DNA of 64,000 nucleotides from Aeromicrobium panaciterrae (GCF_031457275.1 NZ_JAVDWH010000001.1:1054001-1118000), one strand, 5' to 3'; counted from the first letter of the stretch, positions 34,125 through 43,037 are shown. Made by a program: numbers and translations. The notes: generated from the sequence alone by a model not told the origin.

Positions 34125-34826
34125 TTAGGCGGAGGGGCCGAACTGTTCGACGCGGACGTTCTCGTCGGAGATGCCAGCGTCGCCCAGGATGCGACCGGCA
34201 AAGCTGACGAACCCGACGGAGCCGCAGACATACGCGCGCTGGGCGCCGAAGGCGAGGGCTTTGACCTCATCGGGATAGATGTGCGCGGCCACCCGATCGT
34301 GATGGTTCTCCCTGGTCAGGGCGACGAGCGCCCCGTACGACTCGAGCTCGTCGACATACGGGAGTCGCTCACGGGTCTGTGCCGACGCGATGACTCTGAG
34401 CCGCGGGTCGATGCCAGTGCGTTGGGCGTATCGCATCATCGAGACGAACGGTACGACACCAGAACCTCCGCCAATGCAGATCGACGGGACGTCGTCATTC
34501 CAGACGAACCAGCGTCCGATCGGCCCGCGCAGTTCGAACTCGTCGCCGACCTCGGCAATCTCGTGGAGGAACGGCGAGACCTCACCCCGCGGCAGAACCT
34601 CGACCATGATCTCGACGAGCGGATCGTCGGGATCAGAGGCGATCGAGTACGAGCGCTGGGCTGTGTAGTCATCGGGCGCGCGCAGCCGTACGACGTAGTG
34701 CTGGCCCGGACGGTGCGGCGTGCGATCGGCGACTTCGAACCGGATCTTCACGAGTTGGTCGGTGGGTCGCTCGATCTCGCGCACGATGCCCGTGGTCCAC
34801 GATCGGCCGACGGGGACCGAGGTCAT
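34125..34826 (-). CDS. FAD/NAD(P)-binding oxidoreductase (ferredoxin reductase-like)
   Basis: 233 residues. FAD-binding barrel with RSYSIAS (RxYS) and GEVSPFLHE; NAD(P)-binding half with GGGSGVVPFVSMMRYAQ and CGSVGFV. It has no ferredoxin domain, so it transfers electrons directly or through a separate carrier. It overlaps the molybdopterin gene by 4 nt (ATGA); the pair probably works together. Confidence 0.9.
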   Translation of the reverse strand: MTSVPVGRSWTTGIVREIERPTDQLVKIRFEVADRTPHRPGQHYVVRLRAPDDYTAQRSYSIASDPDDPLVEIMVEVLPRGEVSPFLHEIAEVGDEFELRGPIGRWFVWNDDVPSICIGGGSGVVPFVSMMRYAQRTGIDPRLRVIASAQTRERLPYVDELESYGALVALTRENHHDRVAAHIYPDEVKALAFGAQRAYVCGSVGFVSFAGRILGDAGISDENVRVEQFGPSA

Positions 34827-35434
34827 GCATCACCTTGGTAGCGCTGTTCAAGCCAGGGGTCGCCGCGATCGTGGTAGCCGTTACGTTCCCAAAAGCCCGG
34901 CTCATCGTGGTCAAGGAAGTCGATACGGGTGATCCACTTGGTCGACTTCCAGAAGTAGAGATGCGGCACCAGCATGCGTACGGGCCCGCCGTGCTCCTGA
35001 GCGAGCGGCTTCCCATCAAACTCCCAGACAATCCAGGATTTGCCGTCGAGGACATCGTCGATCGGCAGGTTGGTCGTGTATCCCGTCGTTGCTGTGGCGA
35101 CGATGTGCGTCGCTTCGGGCTTCGGTCGTGCGACCTCAAGCAGGGTGTCGAGGCTGACGCCGCCAAAATGTGTGTCGAACTTCGACCAGGTCGTCACGCA
35201 GTGGATGTCGCCGTTGTACGAGGACGCCGGGAGAGCGCGGAGCTCGTCCCAGGTCCAGTTAGTCGGCTGCTCGACGAGGCCACCGATCGCGAGCTCCCAC
35301 GTAGTGAGATCGATATGCGGGGCAAGCTCGGCTGTCAGGACTGGCCAGCTGGAGCCGGTGTCATACTGGCCCGGAGGTAGACGCTCGTCGGCGCCTTTCC
35401 TTTCCCGGCCAGTGAACCCACGGGTCACGCCCAT
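34823..35434 (-). CDS. Molybdopterin-dependent oxidoreductase, sulfite oxidase/YedY-like
   Basis: 203 residues. SUOX-fold molybdopterin-binding domain; the molybdenum-ligand Cys is in IHCVTTWSKFD. There is no Tat or Sec signal and no haem or dimerisation domain, so it is cytosolic and short. GAGGAG lies 8 nt before the ATG. Coupled by ATGA to an FAD reductase. The substrate is unknown; sulfite or an S/N-oxide are possibilities. Confidence 0.9.
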   Translation of the reverse strand: MGVTRGFTGRERKGADERLPPGQYDTGSSWPVLTAELAPHIDLTTWELAIGGLVEQPTNWTWDELRALPASSYNGDIHCVTTWSKFDTHFGGVSLDTLLEVARPKPEATHIVATATTGYTTNLPIDDVLDGKSWIVWEFDGKPLAQEHGGPVRMLVPHLYFWKSTKWITRIDFLDHDEPGFWERNGYHDRGDPWLEQRYQGDA

Positions 35435-35447
35435 CAGCAGTGCTCCT

Positions 35448-36278
35448 CTAACTGTGGCTGTTCAAGAAGGGTAGCCAGGCTTCGACAAGTCCCTCGGGGT
35501 TCTCGACGCCTGGGGAGTGCACGCTGTTGCCAATGACGTGGACAGCGGTGCCAAGGCGTTCGGCCATCGACGCCTGTACGTCGTGGCCCCACGCGTCGTC
35601 GTCCTGACCGCGACCAACCCAGATCGGCAGGTCCAGCGCTTTGACCTGATCGATGATGTCGGGCGCATCGAGCAGAAGTTGGGTGATGGCCTTCAGTGAC
35701 GGCACCGAGTTGCTCGTGAACCGTTTGGCGAGGAAGCGCGTGATCTGAGCGGGACGCCGTACGCCCTGCTCGCGCACTTCGTGGATTTGGAGCAGCGGCA
35801 CCTTGCCAAGTGCTTGCAACAGCATCTTCAGTGGTCGGTGCGGGCTTTCGCCGAGAGCGCCGGGTCCCGTGCCGAGCAGGCTGAGGGAACGCCATGACGC
35901 AGGGCTGTCGACGGCTGCCCGCTGTGCGACGAGTCCGCCGAACGAGTGACCCAGGAGATGCGTCGGTGCAGGTGAGGCCGCCTTTGCGACGGCGATCGCG
36001 TCACGCGCGAATCCGGCAAGGGTGAAGTCGTCGTCGGGCCGCGCGACAGTCTCGTACTGGCCGCGCTGGTCATACGCCGTGACATCGAAGCCAGCTGCGG
36101 CGAGAAGTGGAAGGACTTGGGTGAAGTCCTCCTTGCTGCCCGTCCAGCCCGGTACGAGGAGGATGTGGCCGCGCGGGTTGTCGATGCGCGCGATGTGCGC
36201 CGCGAAGTTGGTTCCCTCGGCGTGGATCGTCACGGCCTCCACACCGGAAGGGATCTCCAGCGTCTTGGGAATGCTCAT
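35448..36278 (-). CDS. Alpha/beta hydrolase
   Basis: 276 residues. The nucleophile elbow is GHSFGG, the acid is in GRGQDDDAWG and the His in NSVHSPG; the oxyanion region is LLVPGWTGSKEDF. Likely esterase or lactonase of small molecules; no specific substrate. In a minus-strand run: the SDR gene ends 7 nt upstream of its start and the molybdopterin gene starts 13 nt after its stop. Confidence 0.9.
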   Translation of the reverse strand: MSIPKTLEIPSGVEAVTIHAEGTNFAAHIARIDNPRGHILLVPGWTGSKEDFTQVLPLLAAAGFDVTAYDQRGQYETVARPDDDFTLAGFARDAIAVAKAASPAPTHLLGHSFGGLVAQRAAVDSPASWRSLSLLGTGPGALGESPHRPLKMLLQALGKVPLLQIHEVREQGVRRPAQITRFLAKRFTSNSVPSLKAITQLLLDAPDIIDQVKALDLPIWVGRGQDDDAWGHDVQASMAERLGTAVHVIGNSVHSPGVENPEGLVEAWLPFLNSHS

Positions 36279-36285
36279 GCTTGTC

Positions 36286-37056
36286 TCAGCGGCCGCGCTT
36301 GGCGACGCGGGTCACGAGACCCTTCGGCAGGTAGCGCGCCAGCACGCTGAGCACCTTGTAGCGGACCGACGGGATCGACACCGACTTGCCCTTTTCGAGG
36401 TCCTTGAGTGAGGTCTTGACGACCTTGTCGGCCTTGAGCCACATCCACTTGGGTACGCCCGAGACATCCATCTTGCCGCGCTGGTGGAACTCCGTACGTA
36501 CGAAGCCCGGACACAACGCCATCACCGAGATGTTGACGTCGGCGTAGTGCACGTTGGCCCATTCGGAGATGTTGAGCAGCCACGCTTTGTGGGCTGAGTA
36601 GACGCCCCGCGGTGTGTAGGCGGCGACACTCGAGACATTGATGATCTGCCCGCCGCGGCGACCCGCCATGACCTTGATCGCTGCGTCCATGAGGTGCATC
36701 GGAGCGCGTACGAGTAGGTCGAGCTGATTGTCCTCGTCAGCGATGGACGTCGTACCGAACCAGCCTGCGAGGGACGAGCCGGCGTTGTTGACCAGCAGGT
36801 CGATCGGAGTCGTCGTGTCCGTCAGCGCGTTGACGGTGCGGGCGAGACCCTCTTCGGTCGCGAGGTCTGCCGTGATGACGTCGACATCGATGCGGTGTTT
36901 GGTGCTGAGTTGCGCCGCGATCGCCTCGAGTCGCTCGGTGTTGCGGGCGACCAGCACGAGGTCATATCCGCGCCGGGCGAGCTCCCGGGCGTACGCGTTG
37001 CCGATGCCTGCAGTGGGCCCAGTGATCAGCGCGCGACGTGTCATGGAGCCAAGCAT
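36286..37056 (-). CDS. Short-chain dehydrogenase/reductase
   Basis: 256 residues. The NAD(P)-binding motif is TGPTAGIG, NNAG is present, and the catalytic set is Ser in NVSSVAAY with YSAHK. The C-terminal 60 residues are basic (KADKVVKTSLKDLEKGKSVS), as in classical membrane-associated SDRs. ATG 37056 or 37044 (MTRRALITG) could be used. First gene of a four-gene minus-strand run ending in the FAD reductase. Confidence 0.92.
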   Translation of the reverse strand: MLGSMTRRALITGPTAGIGNAYARELARRGYDLVLVARNTERLEAIAAQLSTKHRIDVDVITADLATEEGLARTVNALTDTTTPIDLLVNNAGSSLAGWFGTTSIADEDNQLDLLVRAPMHLMDAAIKVMAGRRGGQIINVSSVAAYTPRGVYSAHKAWLLNISEWANVHYADVNISVMALCPGFVRTEFHQRGKMDVSGVPKWMWLKADKVVKTSLKDLEKGKSVSIPSVRYKVLSVLARYLPKGLVTRVAKRGR

Positions 37057-37106
37057 GCCAAACCCCTACGGTGAGCCGCCGTCTGGTCGAGAGTGGCGGT
37101 GACACA

Positions 37107-37877
37107 ATGGCGGGCGTGACGACAACGATTGCGGTGGCGAACCAGAAGGGCGGGGTCGCCAAGACGACGACTGTGGCGTCCTTGGGGACCGCACTTGGTG
37201 AGCTCAAGCAGCGAGTCCTGCTGGTCGACCTCGACCCCCAGGGAAGTCTCACGTTCTCGCTCGGCATCGATCCCGAGGACCTCGACGTCACCGTCGCAGA
37301 CGTCCTGCTGGGCACCTCGCTGGCCGAGGACGCGATCGTCATCACCGACGATGGTCTCCACTTGCTGCCGTCGAACCTCTCGCTCGGCAGTGCTGAGGAG
37401 CAGCTCGTCGGACGTACAGGTCGTGAGCAGCGGCTCCGGGTGGCTCTGGACAAGGTCGCCGCCGACTACGACTGGATCCTGCTCGACTGCCCGCCAGCGC
37501 TGGGCGTTCTCACGGTCGGTGCTCTGTCGGCCGCAGACTCAGTGCTCATCCCGATTCAGGCCGAAACCCTTGCGCACCGCGGCGTCGGCCAACTGCTCGA
37601 CACCATCCACGACGTCCGCCAGTTCATCAATTCCAAGCTGACCGTGATGGGTGTGCTGCCGACGATGTATGACGGTCGTACGACGCACGCACAGAACGTC
37701 GTACGAGCCATCGGCGAGACGTACGAATTGCCGGTCATCACCCCGCCGATCCCGCGGACGATTCGGTTTGCCGAGGCGCCTGCGTACGGTCGGTCGATCC
37801 TGGATACGGCGACCACGCACAAAGGCGCGGACGCCTACCGCCAGGTCGCTGCGGCGATGCTCGCCGCACAAGGCTGA
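37107..37877 (+). CDS. ParA/Soj-family ATPase without adjacent ParB
   Basis: 256 residues from ATG 37107. GTG 37116 (MTTTIAVAN) has CACAAT 7 nt upstream and may be the real leaderless start. Deviant Walker A NQKGGVAKTTT, Walker A' VDLDPQGSLTF and Walker B LLDCPPALGVL are intact. Such ATPases segregate DNA or position proteins. No ParB or parS-like palindrome is next to it, so this is an orphan; the chromosomal parAB is presumably near oriC. Confidence 0.9.
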   Translation: MAGVTTTIAVANQKGGVAKTTTVASLGTALGELKQRVLLVDLDPQGSLTFSLGIDPEDLDVTVADVLLGTSLAEDAIVITDDGLHLLPSNLSLGSAEEQLVGRTGREQRLRVALDKVAADYDWILLDCPPALGVLTVGALSAADSVLIPIQAETLAHRGVGQLLDTIHDVRQFINSKLTVMGVLPTMYDGRTTHAQNVVRAIGETYELPVITPPIPRTIRFAEAPAYGRSILDTATTHKGADAYRQVAAAMLAAQG

Positions 37878-37918
37878 ACCGAGCCCGGCCAGTAGGCCCC
37901 CGCGATAAGATTGGGGTC

Positions 37919-38587
37919 ATGTCCAAGCACCGTGCTCAGCATCGTGCGCCCCGCCGCAAGGGGCGTATCGCTGCCGTCGTGCTCGCACTTGGACTGACGG
38001 CAGGCGCGGGAAGCGCCGCGGCGATGGGCGTGATCCCACAGCTGCAAACCCCTGAACCGGCCACGGCATCGGATGCGCTCGCACCTGCGGCGATCGAGAC
38101 AGCGTCACTCGAAAAGCTCGAGATCCCGAAGCCCAAGGTGACCCCAGCGGCCCAGACGGTGGAGGCAGCGCCCGATGCGGCGACGCTGCCGGCTGGATCC
38201 GGCACCGGCTATCGGATCGTCTTCGACCAGAGCGATCAGCGCGTCTGGCTCGTCGAGAGTGACGGATCGGTCGAACGTACGTACCTCGTGTCGGGCAGCA
38301 AGTTCAACAACCTGCAGCCCGGTTCGTACCAGGTGCAGTCGAAGTCCCGTACGGCCAACGCGTTCGATGGCAGCGGCACGATGGAGTACTTCGTACGCTT
38401 CGCCACCGGGTTCAGCGAGCCGATCGGCTTCCACAGTGTGCCGAAGGACCACTCCGGCCAGCTTGAGCAGACCAAAGAGCAGCTCGGCACTCGCTTGTCA
38501 GCCGGATGCGTACGTCAGTGGCTGCCCGACGCGATTGCCTTGTGGGACTTCGCCCCCATCGGCACCCGCGTCGTCGTAACAGCCTGA
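37919..38587 (+). CDS. L,D-transpeptidase-family secreted protein
   Basis: 222 residues. A basic N-terminus and hydrophobic helix (about 16-36) form a signal or anchor. An Ala/Pro-rich linker leads to a YkuD domain (about 95-222) with His172 (IGFHSVP) and the catalytic Cys197 in SAGCVR. It would form 3-3 crosslinks in peptidoglycan or attach proteins to it. TAAGAT 7 nt before the ATG makes it leaderless. Confidence 0.9.
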   Translation: MSKHRAQHRAPRRKGRIAAVVLALGLTAGAGSAAAMGVIPQLQTPEPATASDALAPAAIETASLEKLEIPKPKVTPAAQTVEAAPDAATLPAGSGTGYRIVFDQSDQRVWLVESDGSVERTYLVSGSKFNNLQPGSYQVQSKSRTANAFDGSGTMEYFVRFATGFSEPIGFHSVPKDHSGQLEQTKEQLGTRLSAGCVRQWLPDAIALWDFAPIGTRVVVTA

Positions 38588-38588
38588 G

Positions 38589-40028
38589 CTAGTCCTGCTT
38601 GGCGACCGGTGCGCCACCGCGTGAACGGTTGCGGTTGCGCTTGCGAGGCGTGCGAGGTGCGCCGTCGCCCGAGCTAGTCGATGCCGACGCAGTTGCGGCC
38701 TGCTTCTGCTCGCCACCACCGCCGCGCTGACCACCACCGGAACGCTGGCCTCCGCCGCCGCCGCTGCGACCACGGCCACCGCGGTCGTCGTCCTTCTTGG
38801 GCTCACGGGGCGAGGCTGCCTTCAGGCGACCCTTGACTCCGCGGTCGATGCCGAGATCGTGGAACAGGTGATCTGACGTCGAGTAGGTCTCCTGCGGCTC
38901 GTCGAACGGCAGTCCGAGAGCTGAGTTGATGAGCTTCCAGCGCGTCAGGTCAGCCCAGTCGACAAACGTCACAGCGATGCCGGATGCGCCAGCGCGACCC
39001 GTACGGCCGATGCGGTGGACGTACGTCTTGTCGTCCTCGGGGCAGTTGTAGTTGATGACGTGCGTGATGCCGGCGACGTCGATGCCACGAGCGGCAACGT
39101 CGGTCGCGACGAGGATGTCGATCTTGCCCTCGCGGAAGCGGGTCAGCGCCTTCTCGCGAGCGGGCTGAGCCATGTCGCCGTGCAGCGGCGAAGCCGGGAA
39201 GCCGCGGTCGATGAGCTCATCAGCCACACGCTGCGCTGTGCGCTTGGTGCGGGTGAAGATGATGACGCGACCCACGTCGTCGGCCTGCAGGATGCGGCCA
39301 ACGATCTCGGGCTTGTCCATGTCGTGCGCCTGCCAGACGAACTGTGCCGTTGCGGGCACCATCTGGCTGTCATCGTCGCCGGACTCGGCGCGAATGTTCA
39401 TGGGGTGACGCATGTGCTTGCGGGCCAGACCAACGATCGCGCCCGGCATGGTCGCCGAGAACAGCATCGTCTGGCGGGTCTCGGGTGTGCGAGCCAGCAG
39501 CGACTCGACGTCAGGCAGGAAGCCCAGGTCGAGCATCTCGTCGGCCTCGTCGAGGACGAGCGACTTCACGTGCGACAGGTCGAGTGCGCCGCGGTTGGCG
39601 AGGTCGAGGAGTCGACCCGGCGTACCAACGACGATGTCGACGCCGGACTCGAGAGCGTCGAGCTGTGTCTCGTACGGGACGCCGCCGTAGATCGTGAGGT
39701 TGCGCGTACCGCGCAGCTTGGAGGCCACGGCGATGTCGCTGGCGACCTGGATGGCGAGCTCACGCGTGGGAGCAACGATCAGGGCCTGCGGCTTGCCAGC
39801 AACGACCTGGTCGTAGTCGGCGTCGTGGGGTGCAACGGTGCGCTGGATGACGGGGATGCCGAACGCCAGCGTCTTGCCGGTTCCGGTACGCGCCTGTCCG
39901 ATCAAGTCGGTGCCCATCAGTGCGACCGAAAGGGTCATCTCCTGGATGGGGAAAGCTTCTTCGATGCCGACCTCTTTGAGAGCGTCGGCGATCTCGGGCA
40001 TGACGCCCAGATCTCTAAACGTAGTGAT
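38589..40028 (-). CDS. DEAD-box RNA helicase (RhlE-like), probable AUC start
   Basis: 479 residues if started at ATC 40028. The Q motif (AFPIQ), ARTGTGKT, PTRELA, TPGRLLD, DEAD, SAT, ARGIDVA and HRIGRTGR are intact. A basic Gly/Arg-rich tail follows (RGGRGRSGGGGGQRSGGGQR). The first ATG (40001) would delete FRDLGV, which includes the conserved Phe upstream of the Q motif. No ATG, GTG or TTG lies between it and the in-frame stop at 40062-40064; ATC gives I-T-T-F-R-D-L. The ribosome-binding site is weak (GAGAAG, 3 nt away). Syntenic with Rv3211. Confidence 0.9.
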   Translation of the reverse strand: MTTFRDLGVMPEIADALKEVGIEEAFPIQEMTLSVALMGTDLIGQARTGTGKTLAFGIPVIQRTVAPHDADYDQVVAGKPQALIVAPTRELAIQVASDIAVASKLRGTRNLTIYGGVPYETQLDALESGVDIVVGTPGRLLDLANRGALDLSHVKSLVLDEADEMLDLGFLPDVESLLARTPETRQTMLFSATMPGAIVGLARKHMRHPMNIRAESGDDDSQMVPATAQFVWQAHDMDKPEIVGRILQADDVGRVIIFTRTKRTAQRVADELIDRGFPASPLHGDMAQPAREKALTRFREGKIDILVATDVAARGIDVAGITHVINYNCPEDDKTYVHRIGRTGRAGASGIAVTFVDWADLTRWKLINSALGLPFDEPQETYSTSDHLFHDLGIDRGVKGRLKAASPREPKKDDDRGGRGRSGGGGGQRSGGGQRGGGGEQKQAATASASTSSGDGAPRTPRKRNRNRSRGGAPVAKQD

Positions 40029-40137
40029 TGTCTTCTCGAATTCTTCGGATGCATGAGATTCTCAGACGAGTTCTCAAGGTCAAGTAGCAGCCATTCTATC
40101 GTCCGTTGCGCCGGAGCCCGCGCTACGCTGCGGAGTT

Positions 40138-40836
40138 ATGGCTTCTGAGGACTCCCCATCGCCCAATGAGATCGACGATCCGGTCTACCGCCAAGGCATG
40201 ATCGAGCTGCTCGGCGTGCTCGCGTACGGCGAGATCACCGCCTGCGAGCGGCTCGCCGAGGACGCGAAGATGGCGCCGGACCTCAAGACCAGGGCCGAGA
40301 TCATGGCGATGGAAGCGGCGGAATTCGATCACTTCGCGCAGCTGCGTGATCGTCTCGTCGAGCTCGGCGAGGATCCGTACGAGATCATGGCGACGTTCAC
40401 CGACACGTTCGACCGGTTCCACAAGCAGACTGCGCCCGCCGACTGGCTCGAAGGCCTCGTCAAGGCGTACGTCGGTGACGGTCTTGCCGCCGATTTCTAC
40501 CGCGAGATCGCGGCGTACCTCGATGCAGAGACTCGTGCTTTGGTGCTCGAAACATTGAGCGGCACGGGCCACTCGGAGTTCGTGATCGACGCCGTACGCG
40601 GTGCGATCGAAGACGATCCGAAGGTTGGCGGTCGACTTGCACTCTGGGGTCGCCGCCTCATGGGCGAAGCGCTCAGTCAGGCACAGATGGTCGTTGCCGA
40701 GCGCGATGCGCTCAGCGCCGTCCTCGTGGGTGGCGTCGACCATCCGGGCATGGACCTCGCCGGTATCGGCCGCATGTTCACGCGGCTCACCGAAGGCCAC
40801 GCAGCCCGGATGGAAAAGCTGGGCCTCGCAGCCTAG
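40138..40836 (+). CDS. Ferritin-like-fold protein (MiaE-like)
   Basis: 232 residues, almost all helical. Candidate metal ligands: E in LAYGEITACERLAEDA, E and H in MEAAEFDHFAQLRDRL, and H in SGTGHSEF. It resembles the MiaE-like diiron proteins conserved next to rhlE in actinobacteria (Rv3210c). Substrate unknown. TACGCT is 8 nt before the ATG. The stop abuts the convergent DUF3107 gene with no gap. Confidence 0.85.
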   Translation: MASEDSPSPNEIDDPVYRQGMIELLGVLAYGEITACERLAEDAKMAPDLKTRAEIMAMEAAEFDHFAQLRDRLVELGEDPYEIMATFTDTFDRFHKQTAPADWLEGLVKAYVGDGLAADFYREIAAYLDAETRALVLETLSGTGHSEFVIDAVRGAIEDDPKVGGRLALWGRRLMGEALSQAQMVVAERDALSAVLVGGVDHPGMDLAGIGRMFTRLTEGHAARMEKLGLAA

Positions 40837-41088
40837 TTACTTCTTCGAGGCGGGGACGGCGGTGAGGCCGAATCCGACCTTGCGGCCGACGTCTGACGTG
40901 AAGTCGAGGTAGGCAACGCGTGCTGCGGGTACGGCAACTGTCCGACCCTTGTCGTCGGTCAGGACGAACACCGAGTCGTCAGCGATCGCCTTGCTGAGTG
41001 CGTCGAGCACCGCCTGCGGCTCGGACTCGGTTGCAACTGACAGCTCGCGGGCGGCGTACTGGACGCCGATCTTGACCTCCACGGTCAC
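40837..41088 (-). CDS. DUF3107 family protein (TB9.4-like)
   Basis: 83 residues, GTG start. VEVKIGVQYAARELSVATE, then SVFVLTDDKGRTVAVPAARVAYLDF: the DUF3107 family, an actinobacterial protein of unknown function encoded beside a TetR regulator (Rv3208A/Rv3208). It overlaps the TetR gene by 4 nt (GTGA), so synthesis is coupled. Confidence 0.92.
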   Translation of the reverse strand: MTVEVKIGVQYAARELSVATESEPQAVLDALSKAIADDSVFVLTDDKGRTVAVPAARVAYLDFTSDVGRKVGFGLTAVPASKK

Positions 41089-41729
41089 TCATCTCCTTGG
41101 TTCGTGTCGTCTTCATTGCGGGGGAACCCGCCGATGCCGCGCCATGCGAGGCCGGCGGCGAGCTGCACCGCTTCATCGCGGGTGAGGCTTGAGTCTGCGG
41201 ACAACCAGTTGCGAGCTCCGACGTGGCCCATGCCTACAAGGCTGACGGCGAGCAGATGCGAGGCGGCGCCAGGCAGGCCGGTGTCTTCGTGGATTACCTC
41301 GGCGATGGCGGCAGCCGACTCCTCGATGACGCGGTCGACCTGCTCACGTACGGACGGGTCGTTGGTCAGATCGGACTCGAATACGAGACGGAACGCTTCA
41401 CCCTGGCCGGCGACGTAGTCGTACCAGAGCTCCATCGTCGCTTTCACGCGCTTGCGGTTGTCGGTTGTCGAGGCGAGAGCCGTCTTGACGCCGTCGATGA
41501 CGGTGTCGCACGACGTCTCGAGCAATGCGAGGTAGAGGTCGAGCTTGCCAGGGAAGTGTTGATAGAGGACCGGCTTGGAGACGCCAGCGCGCTCGGCAAT
41601 CTCGTCCATGGAGGCCGAGTGATAGCCCTGTTCGACGAATACCTTGAGGGCAACCTCAAGGAGCTGGGCACGACGCGCGGTCCGGGGCAGGCGACTCGTA
41701 CGAGGCCGCAGCGGAATGACTTCACTCAC
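41085..41729 (-). CDS. TetR-family transcriptional regulator
   Basis: 214 residues from GTG 41729. The HTH is LLEVALKVFVEQGYHSASMD, EIAERAGVSKPVLYQHF. The C-terminal ligand domain contains WLSADSSLTRDEAVQLAAGLAWRG. The frame is open further up, but TACGCT 7 nt before this GTG marks a leaderless start. Corresponds to Rv3208. A first helix rich in Arg (LRPRTSRLPRTARR) precedes the HTH. Confidence 0.92.
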   Translation of the reverse strand: MSEVIPLRPRTSRLPRTARRAQLLEVALKVFVEQGYHSASMDEIAERAGVSKPVLYQHFPGKLDLYLALLETSCDTVIDGVKTALASTTDNRKRVKATMELWYDYVAGQGEAFRLVFESDLTNDPSVREQVDRVIEESAAAIAEVIHEDTGLPGAASHLLAVSLVGMGHVGARNWLSADSSLTRDEAVQLAAGLAWRGIGGFPRNEDDTNQGDE

Positions 41730-41798
41730 ATCGCTCAGCGTAGTCGACCCCTGTTCGCCCACGATCCGGACGCCAGTCGTGTCATGTGGGCGCTTCGC

Positions 41799-41825
41799 GG
41801 AACAATGGAGGGCGGTCGTGGCGTT
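41799..41825 (+). promoter_or_regulatory. ECF (sigma-R/H-type) promoter of moeZ
   Basis: GGAAC (41799-41803), 18 nt, CGTT (41822-41825), that is GGAAC-N19-GTT. The RNA start would be near 41832, leaving about 30 nt of leader with GAGGAG before the GTG. Confidence 0.55.
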
Positions 41826-41860
41826 ATGCCACCACCAGCACAAGCAATGAGGAGAACACC

Positions 41861-43033
41861 GTGGTTGCCCCACTAGTCGAACCCGCTGACGAGCTCACGA
41901 TCGACGAGGTCCGTCGCTACAGCCGACACCTCATCATCCCCGACGTCGGCATGACCGGGCAGAAGCGTCTTAAGAACGCCAAGGTCCTCGTGATCGGTGC
42001 CGGCGGACTCGGCAGCCCCGCACTCCTCTACCTGGCCGCAGCTGGCGTCGGCACCCTCGGCATCATCGATGATGACGTCGTCGACGAGTCCAACCTGCAG
42101 CGCCAGGTCATCCACGGACAGTCCGACATCGACCTGCCCAAGGTCGAGTCCGCCGCCCGCTCGGTCGCCGAGATCAACCCGTACGTGAAGACGATCTTGC
42201 ATCACGTACGCCTCGACACCGACAACGTGCTCGAGATCTTCTCGGGCTACGACCTGATCGTCGACGGCACCGACAACTTCGCAACCCGCTACCTCGTCAA
42301 CGACGCGGCGGTCCTGCTCGGCAAGCCGTACGTGTGGGGCTCGATCTACCGCTTCGAAGGCCAGGTCAGCGTCTTCTGGGCCCAGGAAGGTCCGCAGTAT
42401 CGCGACCTCTACCCCGAGCCGCCGCCGCCCGGCATGGTCCCGTCCTGCGCCGAGGGTGGAGTGCTGGGCGTGCTGTGCGCGTCGATCGGCTCGATCATGG
42501 TCACCGAAGCGATCAAGCTCATCACTGGAATTGGCGATCCGCTCATCGGCCGCCTGATGGTCTATGACGCACTCGAGATGCGTTACTCGACGCTCAACAT
42601 CCGCCGCGATCCGAATGGCGAGCCGATCACCGCGCTCATGAGCGACTACGAAGCGTTCTGTGGCGCGATCAGCGACGAAGCTGCCGACGCGGCCGCTGAC
42701 TCGACGATCTCGGTCACGACCCTCGAAGGTTGGCTCAAGGAGCGCAACGACGGCGGCCGCGACTTCGTGCTCGTCGACGTACGCGAGCCGGGCGAGTTCG
42801 AGATCAACAAGATCCCGGGCTCGATCCTGATCCCCAAGGGCGAATTCCTCAACGGCAAAGCTCTCGAGCAGTTGCCCGGCGACAAGCAGATCGTGCTGCA
42901 CTGCAAGTCCGGCGTACGTTCTGCCGAGGCGCTCGCGGTGCTCAAGGGCGCTGGCTACGAGAACTCGGTACACGTTGGAGGCGGCGTCGTCGCGTGGGTC
43001 AACCAGATCGACCCGAGCCAGCCCACATACTGA
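41861..43033 (+). CDS. moeZ: MoeZ: MoeB-like adenylyltransferase fused to rhodanese
   Basis: 390 residues from GTG 41861 (GAGGAG 6 nt upstream). The E1-like domain (1-270) contains GAGGLGSPALLYLAAAGVGT and DDDVVDESNLQRQVIH; the rhodanese domain (about 285-390) has the active Cys in LHCKSGVRSAE. It adenylates and thiolates sulfur carriers (MoaD, ThiS, CysO) for molybdopterin, thiamine-type and cysteine synthesis. It would serve the molybdoenzyme at 34823. Syntenic with Rv3206c. Confidence 0.94.
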   Translation: MVAPLVEPADELTIDEVRRYSRHLIIPDVGMTGQKRLKNAKVLVIGAGGLGSPALLYLAAAGVGTLGIIDDDVVDESNLQRQVIHGQSDIDLPKVESAARSVAEINPYVKTILHHVRLDTDNVLEIFSGYDLIVDGTDNFATRYLVNDAAVLLGKPYVWGSIYRFEGQVSVFWAQEGPQYRDLYPEPPPPGMVPSCAEGGVLGVLCASIGSIMVTEAIKLITGIGDPLIGRLMVYDALEMRYSTLNIRRDPNGEPITALMSDYEAFCGAISDEAADAAADSTISVTTLEGWLKERNDGGRDFVLVDVREPGEFEINKIPGSILIPKGEFLNGKALEQLPGDKQIVLHCKSGVRSAEALAVLKGAGYENSVHVGGGVVAWVNQIDPSQPTY

Positions 43034-43037
43034 GGTC

